64,000 nucleotides of DNA, from contig NZ_CP024848.1 of the NCBI RefSeq assembly GCF_003352005.1, positions 3,233,001 to 3,297,000 on the forward strand. Direction: 5' to 3'. The notes beneath the pieces were generated by a model. That model was not told where the DNA came from. It did not search any database and saw nothing but the letters and a program-made list of their open reading frames with translations. The translations under genes were made by a program, and so were the position numbers. The DNA comes from Oceanobacillus zhaokaii. GTDB taxonomy: Bacteria; Bacillota; Bacilli; Bacillales; Amphibacillaceae. Shown in pieces: positions 50,491 through 59,950 of this stretch. The stretch's first letter is position 1, and each line of letters starts with the position of its first letter.

Positions 50491-50519
50491 TTGACGTATC
50501 TTTATGATAAAATTATAAT
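50491..50519 (+). promoter_or_regulatory. Strong promoter for XRE-cupin regulator
   Basis: TTGACG (50491-50496), a 17-bp spacer and TATAAT (50514-50519) on the plus strand. AGTATACAACAACTCACTAT lies just downstream and could hold an operator. The region is shared with the divergent ortA operon. Confidence 0.65.
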
Positions 50520-50600
50520 AATATAGACCATTCATAAAATACTGAATTTTCTTTAGTATACAACAACTCACTATAATGAACAATAGTTTTGGAGGAATTT

Positions 50601-51161
50601 ATGGAAAATATAATTAATATCATTGGAAATAATATAGGAAAAATACGTAAGGAAAATGGATATTCTTTTGATCAATTAGCTCAACTCACAGGTGTAAGTA
50701 AGAGCATGCTTGCTCAAATTGAAAAGGGACAAAAAACCCCTACAGTGACTACTCTTTGGAAAATTGCTAGTGGCCTTAATGTAACCCCTTCTTTACTAAT
50801 GGTAAAAACTCAGCAAGCAACTGTACAAATTGTAAAAACAGACAACTTAACCCGATTGATTGAAGATGATGGGAAATATATTATTTCTCCATTTCTACCT
50901 TTCGATAACGAAACCAAATTTGAGGTTTATAAAATGGAATTAGAGCCTGGCTGCATACATATATCCGATCCGCATTTTAAGGATGTTAAAGAGTATGTTT
51001 TCGTTTACACTGGAACTATAGAAATTGAAATAGAAGACAAAGTCTACAAAGCCTCAAGCGGAGAAGCCATTGTTTTCTCTGGAGATGTGCATCATACGTA
51101 TAAAAATATAGGCAAGGAAACAGTATCTGTGTTTAATTTAATTTTTAACCCGAATCGATAA
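50601..51161 (+). CDS. XRE-family regulator with cupin domain
   Basis: This 186-residue protein has an N-terminal helix-turn-helix (SFDQLAQLTGVSKSMLAQIEKGQKTPTVTTLWKIA, about residues 22-56) and a C-terminal cupin (LEPGCIHISDPH, KEYVFVYTGTIEIEI, GEAIVFSGDVHHTYKN). XRE-cupin proteins often control amine or amino acid catabolism and sense a small ligand in the cupin. ATG 50601 is chosen since GGAGG lies 5 bases before it. It is divergent from ortA and is the likely regulator of that operon. Confidence 0.88.
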   Translation: MENIINIIGNNIGKIRKENGYSFDQLAQLTGVSKSMLAQIEKGQKTPTVTTLWKIASGLNVTPSLLMVKTQQATVQIVKTDNLTRLIEDDGKYIISPFLPFDNETKFEVYKMELEPGCIHISDPHFKDVKEYVFVYTGTIEIEIEDKVYKASSGEAIVFSGDVHHTYKNIGKETVSVFNLIFNPNR

Positions 51162-51397
51162 AGCTAGTTTGTACCATTTACCTACTGGAAAACTAATTAA
51201 TCATTTGATATATTAAACGATTAGTATCAATAGTTGGATAATGGACAGCTGATTTGTTTGATTTGATCACCTACCTGTGGTATCTTCAAAGATTTTCTTT
51301 GTACTCGTTTTTCTAATAAAAAATACCTTGTAAACTAGTGTTCGGGCACTGTTAAAAGCTTGCAACCATTCAATATTAGCCTATACAGTTTAAATGA
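51162..51397. other. Gap with repeat-module leader
   Basis: No gene was seen. CAACCATTCAATATTAGCCT (51363-51382) is the conserved leader of the AAAGCTCTG hairpin module. Confidence 0.5.
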
Positions 51398-51431
51398 AAA
51401 GCTCTGAGGAGAGAAATATCCACAGAGCTTT
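51398..51431 (-). repeat. AAAGCTCTG hairpin module, copy 3
   Basis: AAAGCTCTG and CAGAGCTTT stem with a 16-nt loop, the probable terminator of the adjacent vanZ-like gene. Other copies are at 37681, 38912 and 63466. Confidence 0.75.
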
Positions 51432-51477
51432 CATTTGTATTTATTTATATACCTAAACCATATTACTAGCTTTTCTC

Positions 51478-51867
51478 CTAACTACTTTCCTCCAAACGAT
51501 AGTAATCCCCAATTGCAACGACTATTCCTAATAGATCCATCAGAATATCATACAAGTCTGCACCTCGCCCAAAGAAAACCTGTATGATCTCGGTAAAGAT
51601 TGCGAAAGTAAAGGCAGCAACTAAAATATGAGCATAGTTCGAAACAACTTCAATTATTAAACAAGTTAAAATGAAAAATATGATAAAATGCCCAAAAAGT
51701 TCAAAACTACTGACAGTATCTATTGGATATAGCTGTAAAAAATGTTCCCAATTAGGAGTCCATGTAAATGAAAAACTAATCTCGCCATTAGCAAACAACG
51801 CATAGACATCTTCTGTGCACAATCCAATTAGCATAATGATTATCCATAAAATTAGTAAAAAGGTCAA
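51478..51867 (-). CDS. VanZ-family membrane protein
   Basis: This 129-residue protein has about four helices and the VanZ pattern: SFELFGHFIIFFILTCLI near 53-70, and FTEIIQVFFGRGADLYDILMDLLGI near 90-114. VanZ proteins are linked to low-level teicoplanin resistance, but most have unknown roles. It starts with TTG. Compared with the truncated copy at 38978 and the remnant at 63574, it has an extra T near 51512, which changes the last dozen residues (AIGDYYRLEESS). It may therefore be an altered, possibly still functional copy. Confidence 0.75.
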   Translation of the reverse strand: MTFLLILWIIIMLIGLCTEDVYALFANGEISFSFTWTPNWEHFLQLYPIDTVSSFELFGHFIIFFILTCLIIEVVSNYAHILVAAFTFAIFTEIIQVFFGRGADLYDILMDLLGIVVAIGDYYRLEESS

Positions 51868-52139
51868 AACATCACACCGCTTAAGTTTTATTACAAATAT
51901 TAACGAAATATGTCGTAGAAATAAAGTGAGAGCTTATTACAGTAAGGAAGTTTATTTCATCTGTTCATTCGATTTAGATTAACTCAGTCTGATTTTTAGG
52001 TTCGTGAATTCTGCTCAAATTTCTGTACATATTCCTGCATCAAGCTCGCATTTATATCATGTCAATTTTCCAATGGTCATATTGTTTGAAACACATAAGC
52101 CTATTGTATAAATTGCTTTATAAGTTTTTTATCCGCATA

Positions 52140-53702
52140 TTACCCATGCTTTTCATCTTTAAATGATGTTAAATAATATTTATATTCTGTCGGTGACATC
52201 CCTAAATACTTTTTAAACGTTCTAATAAAGTAACTCTTAGAATCAAATCCCAGCATTTCGGATATATTCTCAATTGTTACGTTTGAACTATCTATTAATT
52301 CTTTCGCTTTTTCCATCTTTGATTTATTAACGAAATCAATGAAATTTTCATTGGTTTCTTGCTTATATAGCCTGCTGAAATAACTTGAGTTTAAATGTAG
52401 AAATTCAGCTACATTCTTTAAAGTAATCTTTCTATCCAGATTTGATAGTACATACTTCTGCGCTTCTATGACCTCATTTCGCTTTGGAAGCTCCTTTGTT
52501 TCTTTTATTTTTTCGATTACTTCAGCTAATGTATCATTTAGTATCTCTTCAATCTGAAAAATAGTCTGTGCATTTGTAATTTTGTTATCCGAATTGTGTA
52601 AATAAAACCCAGGTTCAAAGTTCAATATGGAATTAAGCTTTATTTTTATGTCCAATAGTAATTTGGTTGTCCACTCTTTTACAATATGCGGCTGATAATT
52701 ATGTTGAATAATAATAGATGTCCACTCTCGTATTACGTTACTTATCCCCTGATCATCTGCCTCAATTATCTTTATCCTTAGTTCTTCTAAAGTATCAATA
52801 AAATAGGAGTATAAATTATCAGTTGAAAAAGCTAGCTCTGTTAGCTCAGTTATCGAGCCATACTTCAAGTAAAATCTTTGATTATTAATAGCATCCAGTT
52901 GATCTAATATACCATTAGAGGAGCCATACTTGTCACCAATAATACATGTAATACTTAGATTCATATCCTTTTTAATAGTATATTGAATTTCCTTTATCGT
53001 CTTCGTTAAATTCTGGTTCAGTGACGAAGCAGAATGATAAAACATAATAAACATGGATTCCTTATAAAAAAGATGAAGTGAAATATCTGCTTTGCTTAAA
53101 ATTTGTTCTATCTTGCGTTTCAATATTTCATTAGAATGGTGGTCGACCTTTTGAAACTGATCAATGAAACAAAAGACCGGTATACATGTAGTAATATTTA
53201 TTCCTAACTCACTTAATTCTTGGTCTATGATTTCTCCTTCGATTAAGGAATTTATTAAATTTCGTTTAAAATATTTATGTTTTTCTTCTTCTAGCTTATC
53301 CATTTGGTATCTTTTACTTTTCTCTATATCCATTTTTACTTTTAATTCGGCTAATAGTTTCGTTATATTATTTGCATCCATAGATTCCTTCAAGATATAT
53401 TCAAAGGTATCCAATTTTATCGCTTGCTGCGCATACTGAAAATCATCATGACAGGATAATATGATAGAGAACAAATTAGGATTTAATTCTTTAGAATATC
53501 GAAGTAAACTTATCCCGTCCATCACAGGCATTCCAATATCTGTAATTACTAAATCCGCCATTTCCAACTCAAGTTGGTCTAATGCCTTTTTACCGTCCTG
53601 GAAACTACCAATTATAGAAAAGCCTAACGCTTCCCAAGGGATCATTTTTGTTAAATACTCTAATACGATATAATCATCATCTACAAGGACAACCTTATAC
53701 AT
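52140..53702 (-). CDS. YesN-type AraC response regulator
   Basis: This 520-residue protein has an N-terminal receiver domain with phospho-acceptor Asp in DLVITDIGMPVMDG near residue 55, a middle region of about 280 residues, and a C-terminal AraC DNA-binding domain (ITLKNVAEFLHLNSSYFSRLYKQ, then TIENISEMLGFDSKSYFIRTFKKYLGMSPTEYK). It partners the adjacent histidine kinase, whose gene overlaps by eight bases, and probably activates the ABC carbohydrate genes just upstream. Confidence 0.9.
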   Translation of the reverse strand: MYKVVLVDDDYIVLEYLTKMIPWEALGFSIIGSFQDGKKALDQLELEMADLVITDIGMPVMDGISLLRYSKELNPNLFSIILSCHDDFQYAQQAIKLDTFEYILKESMDANNITKLLAELKVKMDIEKSKRYQMDKLEEEKHKYFKRNLINSLIEGEIIDQELSELGINITTCIPVFCFIDQFQKVDHHSNEILKRKIEQILSKADISLHLFYKESMFIMFYHSASSLNQNLTKTIKEIQYTIKKDMNLSITCIIGDKYGSSNGILDQLDAINNQRFYLKYGSITELTELAFSTDNLYSYFIDTLEELRIKIIEADDQGISNVIREWTSIIIQHNYQPHIVKEWTTKLLLDIKIKLNSILNFEPGFYLHNSDNKITNAQTIFQIEEILNDTLAEVIEKIKETKELPKRNEVIEAQKYVLSNLDRKITLKNVAEFLHLNSSYFSRLYKQETNENFIDFVNKSKMEKAKELIDSSNVTIENISEMLGFDSKSYFIRTFKKYLGMSPTEYKYYLTSFKDEKHG

Positions 53703-55509
53703 TACTTAACACTCCCTCTTCCATTGGTATGTAAATCTCAATCTCTGTTCCTTTTTCTATTTGACTATTAATTTCCATATGGAACTCATTCCCATAAATG
53801 AGCAAAAGCCTTTGATAAACATTTTTCAATCCTATTCCAGTAAAAGATGATCTATTTACTTTTTGATTAGTCAAATTTACATGCAGCATATTATTTTGCA
53901 GTTCACATAATACCCCTTCACTCATGCCTTTTCCATTATCTTTTATTCCAATGAATAGTAGATTGTTCTTTATAGCTGCAGAAATTATTATATTTCCTCC
54001 CTTTTGGTTGAAGCCATGAATGATTGCGTTTTCAATTATAGGTTGAAGAAAGAATCTTGGTACTTCTACCATTAATGTCTCGGAGGATAACTCATTAATA
54101 ATTTCAACATGACCATTATGCCTAAAATTCATTAATTTAACATAGTGATGAACCGTTTCAATTTCTTCTTGTAATGTAATAAATTCATTGTTGCGATTTA
54201 TCGTCATACGTAATAAAGATGATAATGACTGAATTAATTGGCCACTATGTTTATCACCGTTCAATGTTATTTTTAAGCGAATGGAATTCAATATATTAAA
54301 TAAAAAGTGCGGATTAATTTGAGCCTGAAGCATCTCTAGTTCTGCTTTACGTTTACCCTTTTCCTCTTTCTTTATCTGATTTATCATTTCTTCTATTTGA
54401 TCCAGCATTTTATCAAAGGAATATCCCAATGTTTCGATATCTCCTGCTCCTTGGAATTTAGACCGCACTTGCAGATTTCCTTTTTCAACCTCTTTTGTAA
54501 TTAAACTTAGTTTATTTATTGGTCTAGTTAATCTAGTAACAAGGTATATAAGGAGAATTAAAAAAGCAGCAAAAAATAGATATTGCAATATTAACGTATT
54601 ACGCGTTATCGTATTGACATTTCCAACCATTTCTTTGTACGGTACTAAACTTACCAAATTCCAGTTATTATAAGTCAATGGATAACTGACTAGAAAATAA
54701 TCCATCCCTTTATAAGTTACGATAGAATAGTTCGATTGTTCATTTTCTATTTGATAATTATAATTAAATTGTTTTTGTATTTCTTTTTTATTATCACTAG
54801 ATAGAATGACACCGTCTGCATCTATTAACATAAATTCTTGTTGATTATTAAAATTAGCTTCTTCTAAAATATCACTGATATCGCTTTCATTTATACTAAT
54901 AATTGTGTATGCATTTTTAGTTTGAGAAAGCTTTAGTGTTCTTGTAATAGTAATTAGATTAGGTTCCTTCGCTTGGTCAGACTTAATATAGGTTGGATGA
55001 ACACCTATCCAGTTAATGCTATTGTAGCTGGAATCACTTATATCTTTAAACCAATCAAGGGTTAAAAAATTATTAGGGTTATATTCCGTTTTAGAATAAT
55101 TTGTATAAGAAAAACCATCTTCTAAAAGAATTGTTAAATAAAAAGGGCTCAATATATTGATAATATTCCTTAGATCATTAGTAATCTTTATATTTTTTAT
55201 TGCATTTAAATTATCTTTAGAATTATCATAAATTTGATGCTCATTTTCTTTCAATAAAGTATTTATTTTATTGTCAAATTGTAAATAATTAGAGACATAT
55301 ATTAAATCCTCTAAATAACTCGTAACATTCAGTTCCACATATCTTAATGTTTCCTCGATATTAGTTACAGCCCTTTTTTCTAATTCATCTTTTGTAATAT
55401 AATTAGAGACTACCAATGTAATAAGTGAGGGTAAGAAAACACATAGAATTGCAGATATAATTAAACGCTGTCTTAAAGTTAGAGTATGCCTCCATGTATT
55501 GGCTTTCAT
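53695..55509 (-). CDS. YesM-type sensor histidine kinase
   Basis: This protein of about 604 residues has a transmembrane helix near 15-35, an extracellular dCache-like region, a second helix near 290-310, a HAMP segment, the phospho-acceptor His in QINPHFLFNILN near residue 408, and an ATPase end with DNGKGMS and GIGLKNVYQRL. It senses an extracellular sugar or its binding protein. AAGGGGG lies 6 bases before ATG 55509, favouring it over the longer frame to 55548. Confidence 0.9.
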   Translation of the reverse strand: MKANTWRHTLTLRQRLIISAILCVFLPSLITLVVSNYITKDELEKRAVTNIEETLRYVELNVTSYLEDLIYVSNYLQFDNKINTLLKENEHQIYDNSKDNLNAIKNIKITNDLRNIINILSPFYLTILLEDGFSYTNYSKTEYNPNNFLTLDWFKDISDSSYNSINWIGVHPTYIKSDQAKEPNLITITRTLKLSQTKNAYTIISINESDISDILEEANFNNQQEFMLIDADGVILSSDNKKEIQKQFNYNYQIENEQSNYSIVTYKGMDYFLVSYPLTYNNWNLVSLVPYKEMVGNVNTITRNTLILQYLFFAAFLILLIYLVTRLTRPINKLSLITKEVEKGNLQVRSKFQGAGDIETLGYSFDKMLDQIEEMINQIKKEEKGKRKAELEMLQAQINPHFLFNILNSIRLKITLNGDKHSGQLIQSLSSLLRMTINRNNEFITLQEEIETVHHYVKLMNFRHNGHVEIINELSSETLMVEVPRFFLQPIIENAIIHGFNQKGGNIIISAAIKNNLLFIGIKDNGKGMSEGVLCELQNNMLHVNLTNQKVNRSSFTGIGLKNVYQRLLLIYGNEFHMEINSQIEKGTEIEIYIPMEEGVLSNV

Positions 55510-55740
55510 TACTTGCCCCCTTAAACTTCCTCGATACAATTTTATCATATTCCTCTATTAAATTCTAAATATTTTAAAATTAAGACAGGTTTACTAAAAA
55601 AACTGAATAAACTTGTCGGTTTTTATTTTGAAATAGTTCGCATCTGATATTAGAAAACTAAGGTTTAACCAAGCCTTTCGGTGACAGCCTTAGTTGCACT
55701 TATCTAGTAAGAAATATTTTTACTTTCTTAACTACTAAAA

Positions 55741-55786
55741 AATAGAGGGTGTCACCAAAAGCTAGACTTTTGGGACACCCTCTATT
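55741..55786. terminator. Long hairpin terminator after sugar-binding protein gene
   Basis: AATAGAGGGTGTC and GACACCCTCTATT are perfect 13-bp arms, extended inside by CCAAAAG / CTTTTGG. It lies 10 bp after the binding-protein stop and separates the ABC genes from the two-component genes. Confidence 0.9.
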
Positions 55787-55795
55787 TAAGAGAAT

Positions 55796-57127
55796 CTATT
55801 GATTTGCATCAATGATTGCTTCCACTTTTTCCTTTGCATTTGATAGTGTAGTTTCTAAGTCTTGTTCCCCAAGCAGATATAGTTCTGCTTGTGCATTCAA
55901 TTCATTATAAGCTTCTGTTGCATACGGTTGAGGGAGTAAAATTTCTGATGGAACTGAATTCTCTATTGTGTATAAAAACGACTCTCTGTCAATCGCTTCT
56001 GGATTAGATGTTGTAGAAATTAAATTATCTACTACTCCTTCTAAATCTGCATTATTCCATGAAGGAGTCCAGACACCCTGTTGTTCAATACCCTTTGTAG
56101 TCATCCATCTTATAAAAGTATAGGCCTCCTCTTTATGTTTAGAGTTGTTTGCTATACTCATAATATCCCCACCGATTTGAGTGTATGAAGGATCGTTTTC
56201 GCTGTTAGTTGGCCAAGGTGCCCATGCCATTGTAAAGTCAGGTGTAAATTCTCCCCACTCTGTAAGCATATAACTACCGATCGGAACCATACTTACCGAT
56301 TGAGTAAAGAACTGTTGCCTGTAATCAAGTTTTTGAGAAAGCGTATTTGCTAATGGCACCGAAGTTTTATCAACTTGCTCCATATCATAGCGTAATTTAA
56401 GAGACGCTTCTAACAGTGGGTCATCCATATTAGAAGAACCATCATTATTAATCATACTAGAACTATCAGCTTTACTTAATAATTTTAGGATAAGAAACGT
56501 GTCTGGCCATGTATAGAAGTAGGAACCATATTGCTTATCAGTACCCTCTCCTTTTGTTAATTTCTTCGCGTATTCTTCATATTCATCCCAAGTCCATTCT
56601 TTTGGTACTGGTAACCCTGCTTCATCCAAATGATCCTTGTTCAGCATTACTAGACGAATGCTTGATTTCGCAGGCAAACCATAATATGATTCATCTACTT
56701 TAGGATAGCTGTAGTTATATTCTTCTTCTACATTTAGTCCTTCCTCTTCAATAAACTCATCAAGTGGCGCTACTAAACCAGGCTCAATTCTTTTCACGTA
56801 TTCTGAGCTATTTGCAAACATAAAAACATCTAACTGTTCACCAGATGAAGCTAACAAGTCTAACTTCTGAAGGTAATCTGGATGAGACATGTTTTCTACG
56901 AGTGGTTCGACTTCAACATTTATGTCAGGATGTTCCTCTTCAAACGCAGCAACAACCTCATCCCATTTTCCAACCTCATTATTTATCCATGTGTGGAATT
57001 TAATCGTCACTTTATCTTCTGAACTACCATTCTCTGAACCAGAAGCCTCTTCATTGTTACCACAGCCTGCCAAGATGATTACGAATACCAATAAACTAAG
57101 GCCTAAACTATACCATCTTTTCTTCAT
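55796..57127 (-). CDS. Carbohydrate ABC substrate-binding lipoprotein 1
   Basis: This precursor of about 443 residues starts at ATG 57127 (GGAGGGTTACAG upstream) and has a lipobox ILAGCG. Mature motifs are TIKFHTWINNEVGKWDEVV, LDVFMFAN, PVPKEWTWDEYEEYAKKL, YTFIRWMTT: the family 1 sugar-binding fold (LplA/UgpB type). It is the third gene after two permeases. A close paralogue lies at 59951-61294, sharing long segments such as AAFEEEHPxINVEVEPLVEN. Confidence 0.92.
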   Translation of the reverse strand: MKKRWYSLGLSLLVFVIILAGCGNNEEASGSENGSSEDKVTIKFHTWINNEVGKWDEVVAAFEEEHPDINVEVEPLVENMSHPDYLQKLDLLASSGEQLDVFMFANSSEYVKRIEPGLVAPLDEFIEEEGLNVEEEYNYSYPKVDESYYGLPAKSSIRLVMLNKDHLDEAGLPVPKEWTWDEYEEYAKKLTKGEGTDKQYGSYFYTWPDTFLILKLLSKADSSSMINNDGSSNMDDPLLEASLKLRYDMEQVDKTSVPLANTLSQKLDYRQQFFTQSVSMVPIGSYMLTEWGEFTPDFTMAWAPWPTNSENDPSYTQIGGDIMSIANNSKHKEEAYTFIRWMTTKGIEQQGVWTPSWNNADLEGVVDNLISTTSNPEAIDRESFLYTIENSVPSEILLPQPYATEAYNELNAQAELYLLGEQDLETTLSNAKEKVEAIIDANQ

Positions 57128-57160
57128 CTGTAACCCTCCACTTATGTTCATTATTTTATA

Positions 57161-58003
57161 TTACCCTTTCACTCCACCTAATTGAATTCCTTCAATAACC
57201 TGCTTTTGCCCGATAATAAATACGATTAAAAGCGGTATAATTGCCGAAACAGCAGCTGCCATCATTAATGAATAAATGGATCCATGTGCATCAGCAAATT
57301 GTGCAATTCCTAGCTGCAACGTATATAATTCCTCGGATCTTATGAAGATTAATGGATACTGATAATCATTCCATGTCCAGATGAAACGTAATATTGCATA
57401 GGTTGCAATCGCTGGACTTACTAATGGCAATGCAATATGGAAAAATGTTCGAAAGTGTCCTGCTCCGTCTATTTTTGCAGATTCTATGATTTCATCATTA
57501 ATTCCCAGGAAAAATTGTCGCAGCATAAAGGTTCCAAATACACTAAAACTATTTAACAGGATTAAACCAAGATGTGAATCGAATAAATCTGCCCAAGTAT
57601 ACATTAAGAACTGTGGCACTAATAATGATTGTGGTGGAATCATATATGTCGCAAGAACGATTAAAAATACGATGTCTCTACCCTTAAACTTTATTTTTGC
57701 AAATGCATATGCGGCGAGACTTGAAACGGCAACAGAAGTTAATGTTGTAAGAACTGAGATTTTAATAGTATTCCAGTAATATAATAGAAAGGATTTATCT
57801 CCAAACCACACCTGGGAATAATTTTCTATTGCATTCCATGTTTGTGGAATCCATTGAATTGGAAAAGTAAGTACATCCTCTTCTAGCTTAAATGAGGCAG
57901 AGACCATCCAAATGAAAGGTAACAAGAATACTATCCCACCAACAGTCATGATAATCGTCATGATTAATTTCCGTATGTCTATCTTTCTTAACACCTTTTC
58001 CAA
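57161..58003 (-). CDS. Carbohydrate ABC permease 2 (MalG/LplC type)
   Basis: This 280-residue, six-helix protein has the contact loop AKIDGAGHFRTFFHIALPLVSPA near residues 177-199 and typical end GGVKG. It starts with TTG, with AGGAGGGGAAACAA before it. It forms the channel with the other permease. The ATPase is absent, as in many Bacillus sugar systems that share MsmX. Confidence 0.92.
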   Translation of the reverse strand: MEKVLRKIDIRKLIMTIIMTVGGIVFLLPFIWMVSASFKLEEDVLTFPIQWIPQTWNAIENYSQVWFGDKSFLLYYWNTIKISVLTTLTSVAVSSLAAYAFAKIKFKGRDIVFLIVLATYMIPPQSLLVPQFLMYTWADLFDSHLGLILLNSFSVFGTFMLRQFFLGINDEIIESAKIDGAGHFRTFFHIALPLVSPAIATYAILRFIWTWNDYQYPLIFIRSEELYTLQLGIAQFADAHGSIYSLMMAAAVSAIIPLLIVFIIGQKQVIEGIQLGGVKG

Positions 58004-58026
58004 TTGTTTCCCCTCCTTTCCGTATG

Positions 58027-59004
58027 TTAATAGTTAACCCATTTTTTCTGCCCAAGCCACTGCAAGAACGTGATGAGAAGTACTAATACTAGAAGTATTA
58101 ATGCAATAGCTGATGAGTAACCTGTCTTTAATTCAATAAACGCTTGTTGATACAAATAGAAAACTGGAACCGATGTTGAATTTGCTGGACCACCATTGGT
58201 CAAGACAACAATTAAATCGAATACTTTAAACGTACTGATAAACCCTGTAACTAATAGTAAGAAAGTTGTTGGAGAAACAAGTGGTACAGTAATTTTTCTG
58301 AACTTATACCAGGCTGAGGCCCCGTCCATTTCTGCCGCTTCATAAAGTTCTTTCGGTATATTTTGAAGTCCTGCTAAATAAATAATTAATTGAAAACCAA
58401 TATTCATCCAAATTAATATGACCATTACGGAGATAAGTGCAAAATTGGTATCCGCAATCCACCCTGGAGGATTCTCTACTCCAAGTGATAGTAGTAATTG
58501 GTTAATTGGCCCCATCGTTGGATGGAAAAGTACTTGGAATACAATTGCAACCGCAACAACACTTGAAATATAAGGCATAAAATAAACTACCTTGAAGACA
58601 TCTTTAAAGTAAACATGGTTATTAATAATAACTGCAAGAGTTAAAGAAATTAATAACCCAATCGGGACTACTAGAAGCAAAATAAAATTGTGTATGAGCG
58701 ATTTGATAAAGATGTCATCGCCTAATAACGTTTTAAAGTTTTCTAAACCAATAAAATTAAATCCACCAACTCCAGTGATAAAATTCCAATCTGTAAAACT
58801 TAAGAATATAGTTGCTAGGATTGGAAAGATTACTAAAATCGATGTTCCAATAAACATAGGTGAAATAAAAATATAGCCGACAATCGTATCTTTCCATCCT
58901 TTGAATATCGGTTTTCTATTTCTTCCTTGCTGCTTTGCATTAGAACTAATTGGCAACGCTTTCAATTCTGTGTCGAATTCTCTTATTTCTTTTGCCTCTT
59001 TCAT
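58027..59004 (-). CDS. Carbohydrate ABC permease 1 (MalF/LplB type)
   Basis: This permease of about 325 residues has a charged N-terminus of about 40 residues, then six helices; contact loop AAEMDGASAWYKFRKITVPLVSP near residues 216-238. ATG 59004 is chosen because AAGGGGTG lies 6 bases upstream; an ATG at 59031 is also in frame. It is the first gene of the ABC operon, divergent from YesL. Confidence 0.92.
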   Translation of the reverse strand: MKEAKEIREFDTELKALPISSNAKQQGRNRKPIFKGWKDTIVGYIFISPMFIGTSILVIFPILATIFLSFTDWNFITGVGGFNFIGLENFKTLLGDDIFIKSLIHNFILLLVVPIGLLISLTLAVIINNHVYFKDVFKVVYFMPYISSVVAVAIVFQVLFHPTMGPINQLLLSLGVENPPGWIADTNFALISVMVILIWMNIGFQLIIYLAGLQNIPKELYEAAEMDGASAWYKFRKITVPLVSPTTFLLLVTGFISTFKVFDLIVVLTNGGPANSTSVPVFYLYQQAFIELKTGYSSAIALILLVLVLLITFLQWLGQKKWVNY

Positions 59005-59108
59005 GTTATTCACCCCTTTTCTTTCACACATTGTATCTTTAAAAACAATCGATTACAATTAAGTATTTTTACTATATTGAGAATATTTTTACTTCCGGTG
59101 AAAAATGA

Positions 59109-59138
59109 TTGAGTATTAATATTAGTTATGGTTAATAT
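59109..59138 (+). promoter_or_regulatory. Possible promoter of yesL-like gene
   Basis: TTGAGT, an 18-bp spacer and TAATAT on the plus strand, about 35 bp before the start. The AT-rich setting makes chance matches likely. Confidence 0.35.
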
Positions 59139-59171
59139 TAAAATACAAATACATCTAAGGAGTGGAAATTT

Positions 59172-59825
59172 ATGAATTCTGATAGATATACTCAATTTTC
59201 TTATAAAGTATCAAATTGGATTTTGAAATTAGCTCTAATAAATATTTTATGGATTTTATTTTCTATCTTGGGATTGGTTATTTTTGGCTTTTTCCCAGCC
59301 ACAATTTCCATGTTCTCAGTAATTAGTAAATTAAGAAGACAAGAGGAGCTTCCTATCTTTAAAACATTTTGGAAGACTTACAAGCAAGAGTTTATAAAAA
59401 GTAATCAAATGGGCTTCTTACTTGTAACCGTTGCAGTCATTTTTTATTTTGATTTGTATTTTATTCAAGAAACTAGCAATTCAATTTTGCAATTATTTTA
59501 CTACCCATTGATTATTTTAATTTTTATTTTTTGTATGTGTATTTTGTATGTTTTTCCGATTTATGCACATTATGATTTAAAGATCTTTCATATTTTTAAA
59601 AATGCCTTTTTAATTATGATTGCGAATCCACTGGCAACATTTGCAATCATATCAAGTGTAATTGTCATTGCTGTTATTACTATGTTCTTTCCTGCTATTC
59701 TACTATTTTTCAGCGGAAGTATATTGGCTTACTTAATTACTTCAGCTGCTAGCAATTCATTTAGTAAAATAGAACTTAAGAAAATGGATTTTGGAGAAGT
59801 CGAATTAAATCATTCAAAAGAATAA
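59172..59825 (+). CDS. YesL family (DUF624) membrane protein
   Basis: This 217-residue protein has about five helices and the YesL opening: NWILKLALINILWILFSILGLVIFGFFPAT near residues 17-46. YesL genes accompany YesM/YesN and sugar ABC genes; their role is unknown, perhaps in sensing or assembly. TAAGGAGTGGAAATTT precedes the ATG. It is divergent from the ABC permease operon and faces a convergent paralogous binding protein. Confidence 0.85.
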   Translation: MNSDRYTQFSYKVSNWILKLALINILWILFSILGLVIFGFFPATISMFSVISKLRRQEELPIFKTFWKTYKQEFIKSNQMGFLLVTVAVIFYFDLYFIQETSNSILQLFYYPLIILIFIFCMCILYVFPIYAHYDLKIFHIFKNAFLIMIANPLATFAIISSVIVIAVITMFFPAILLFFSGSILAYLITSAASNSFSKIELKKMDFGEVELNHSKE

Positions 59826-59908
59826 GCTCTATAGTGGCTATATGCAGTGGATAATCGCAGACGACTTAGCATTTTGGCTTGAGCTAAATTGCTTAACAGT
59901 TAAAAAAA

Positions 59909-59937
59909 GCAAATTACTTTTTGAAGAAGTAATTTGC
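59909..59937. terminator. Bidirectional terminator, yesL / binding protein 2
   Basis: GCAAATTACTT and AAGTAATTTGC form a perfect 11-bp stem with a 7-nt loop, with A7 before and TCTTTTATT after. It lies between two convergent genes. Confidence 0.88.
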
Positions 59938-59950
59938 TCTTTTATTATTA

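Noticed and set aside
51478..51867. Glycopeptide resistance determinant
   Set aside because: Only a VanZ-family protein is present; no vanHAX or VanRS genes are nearby, and most VanZ proteins are not resistance genes.
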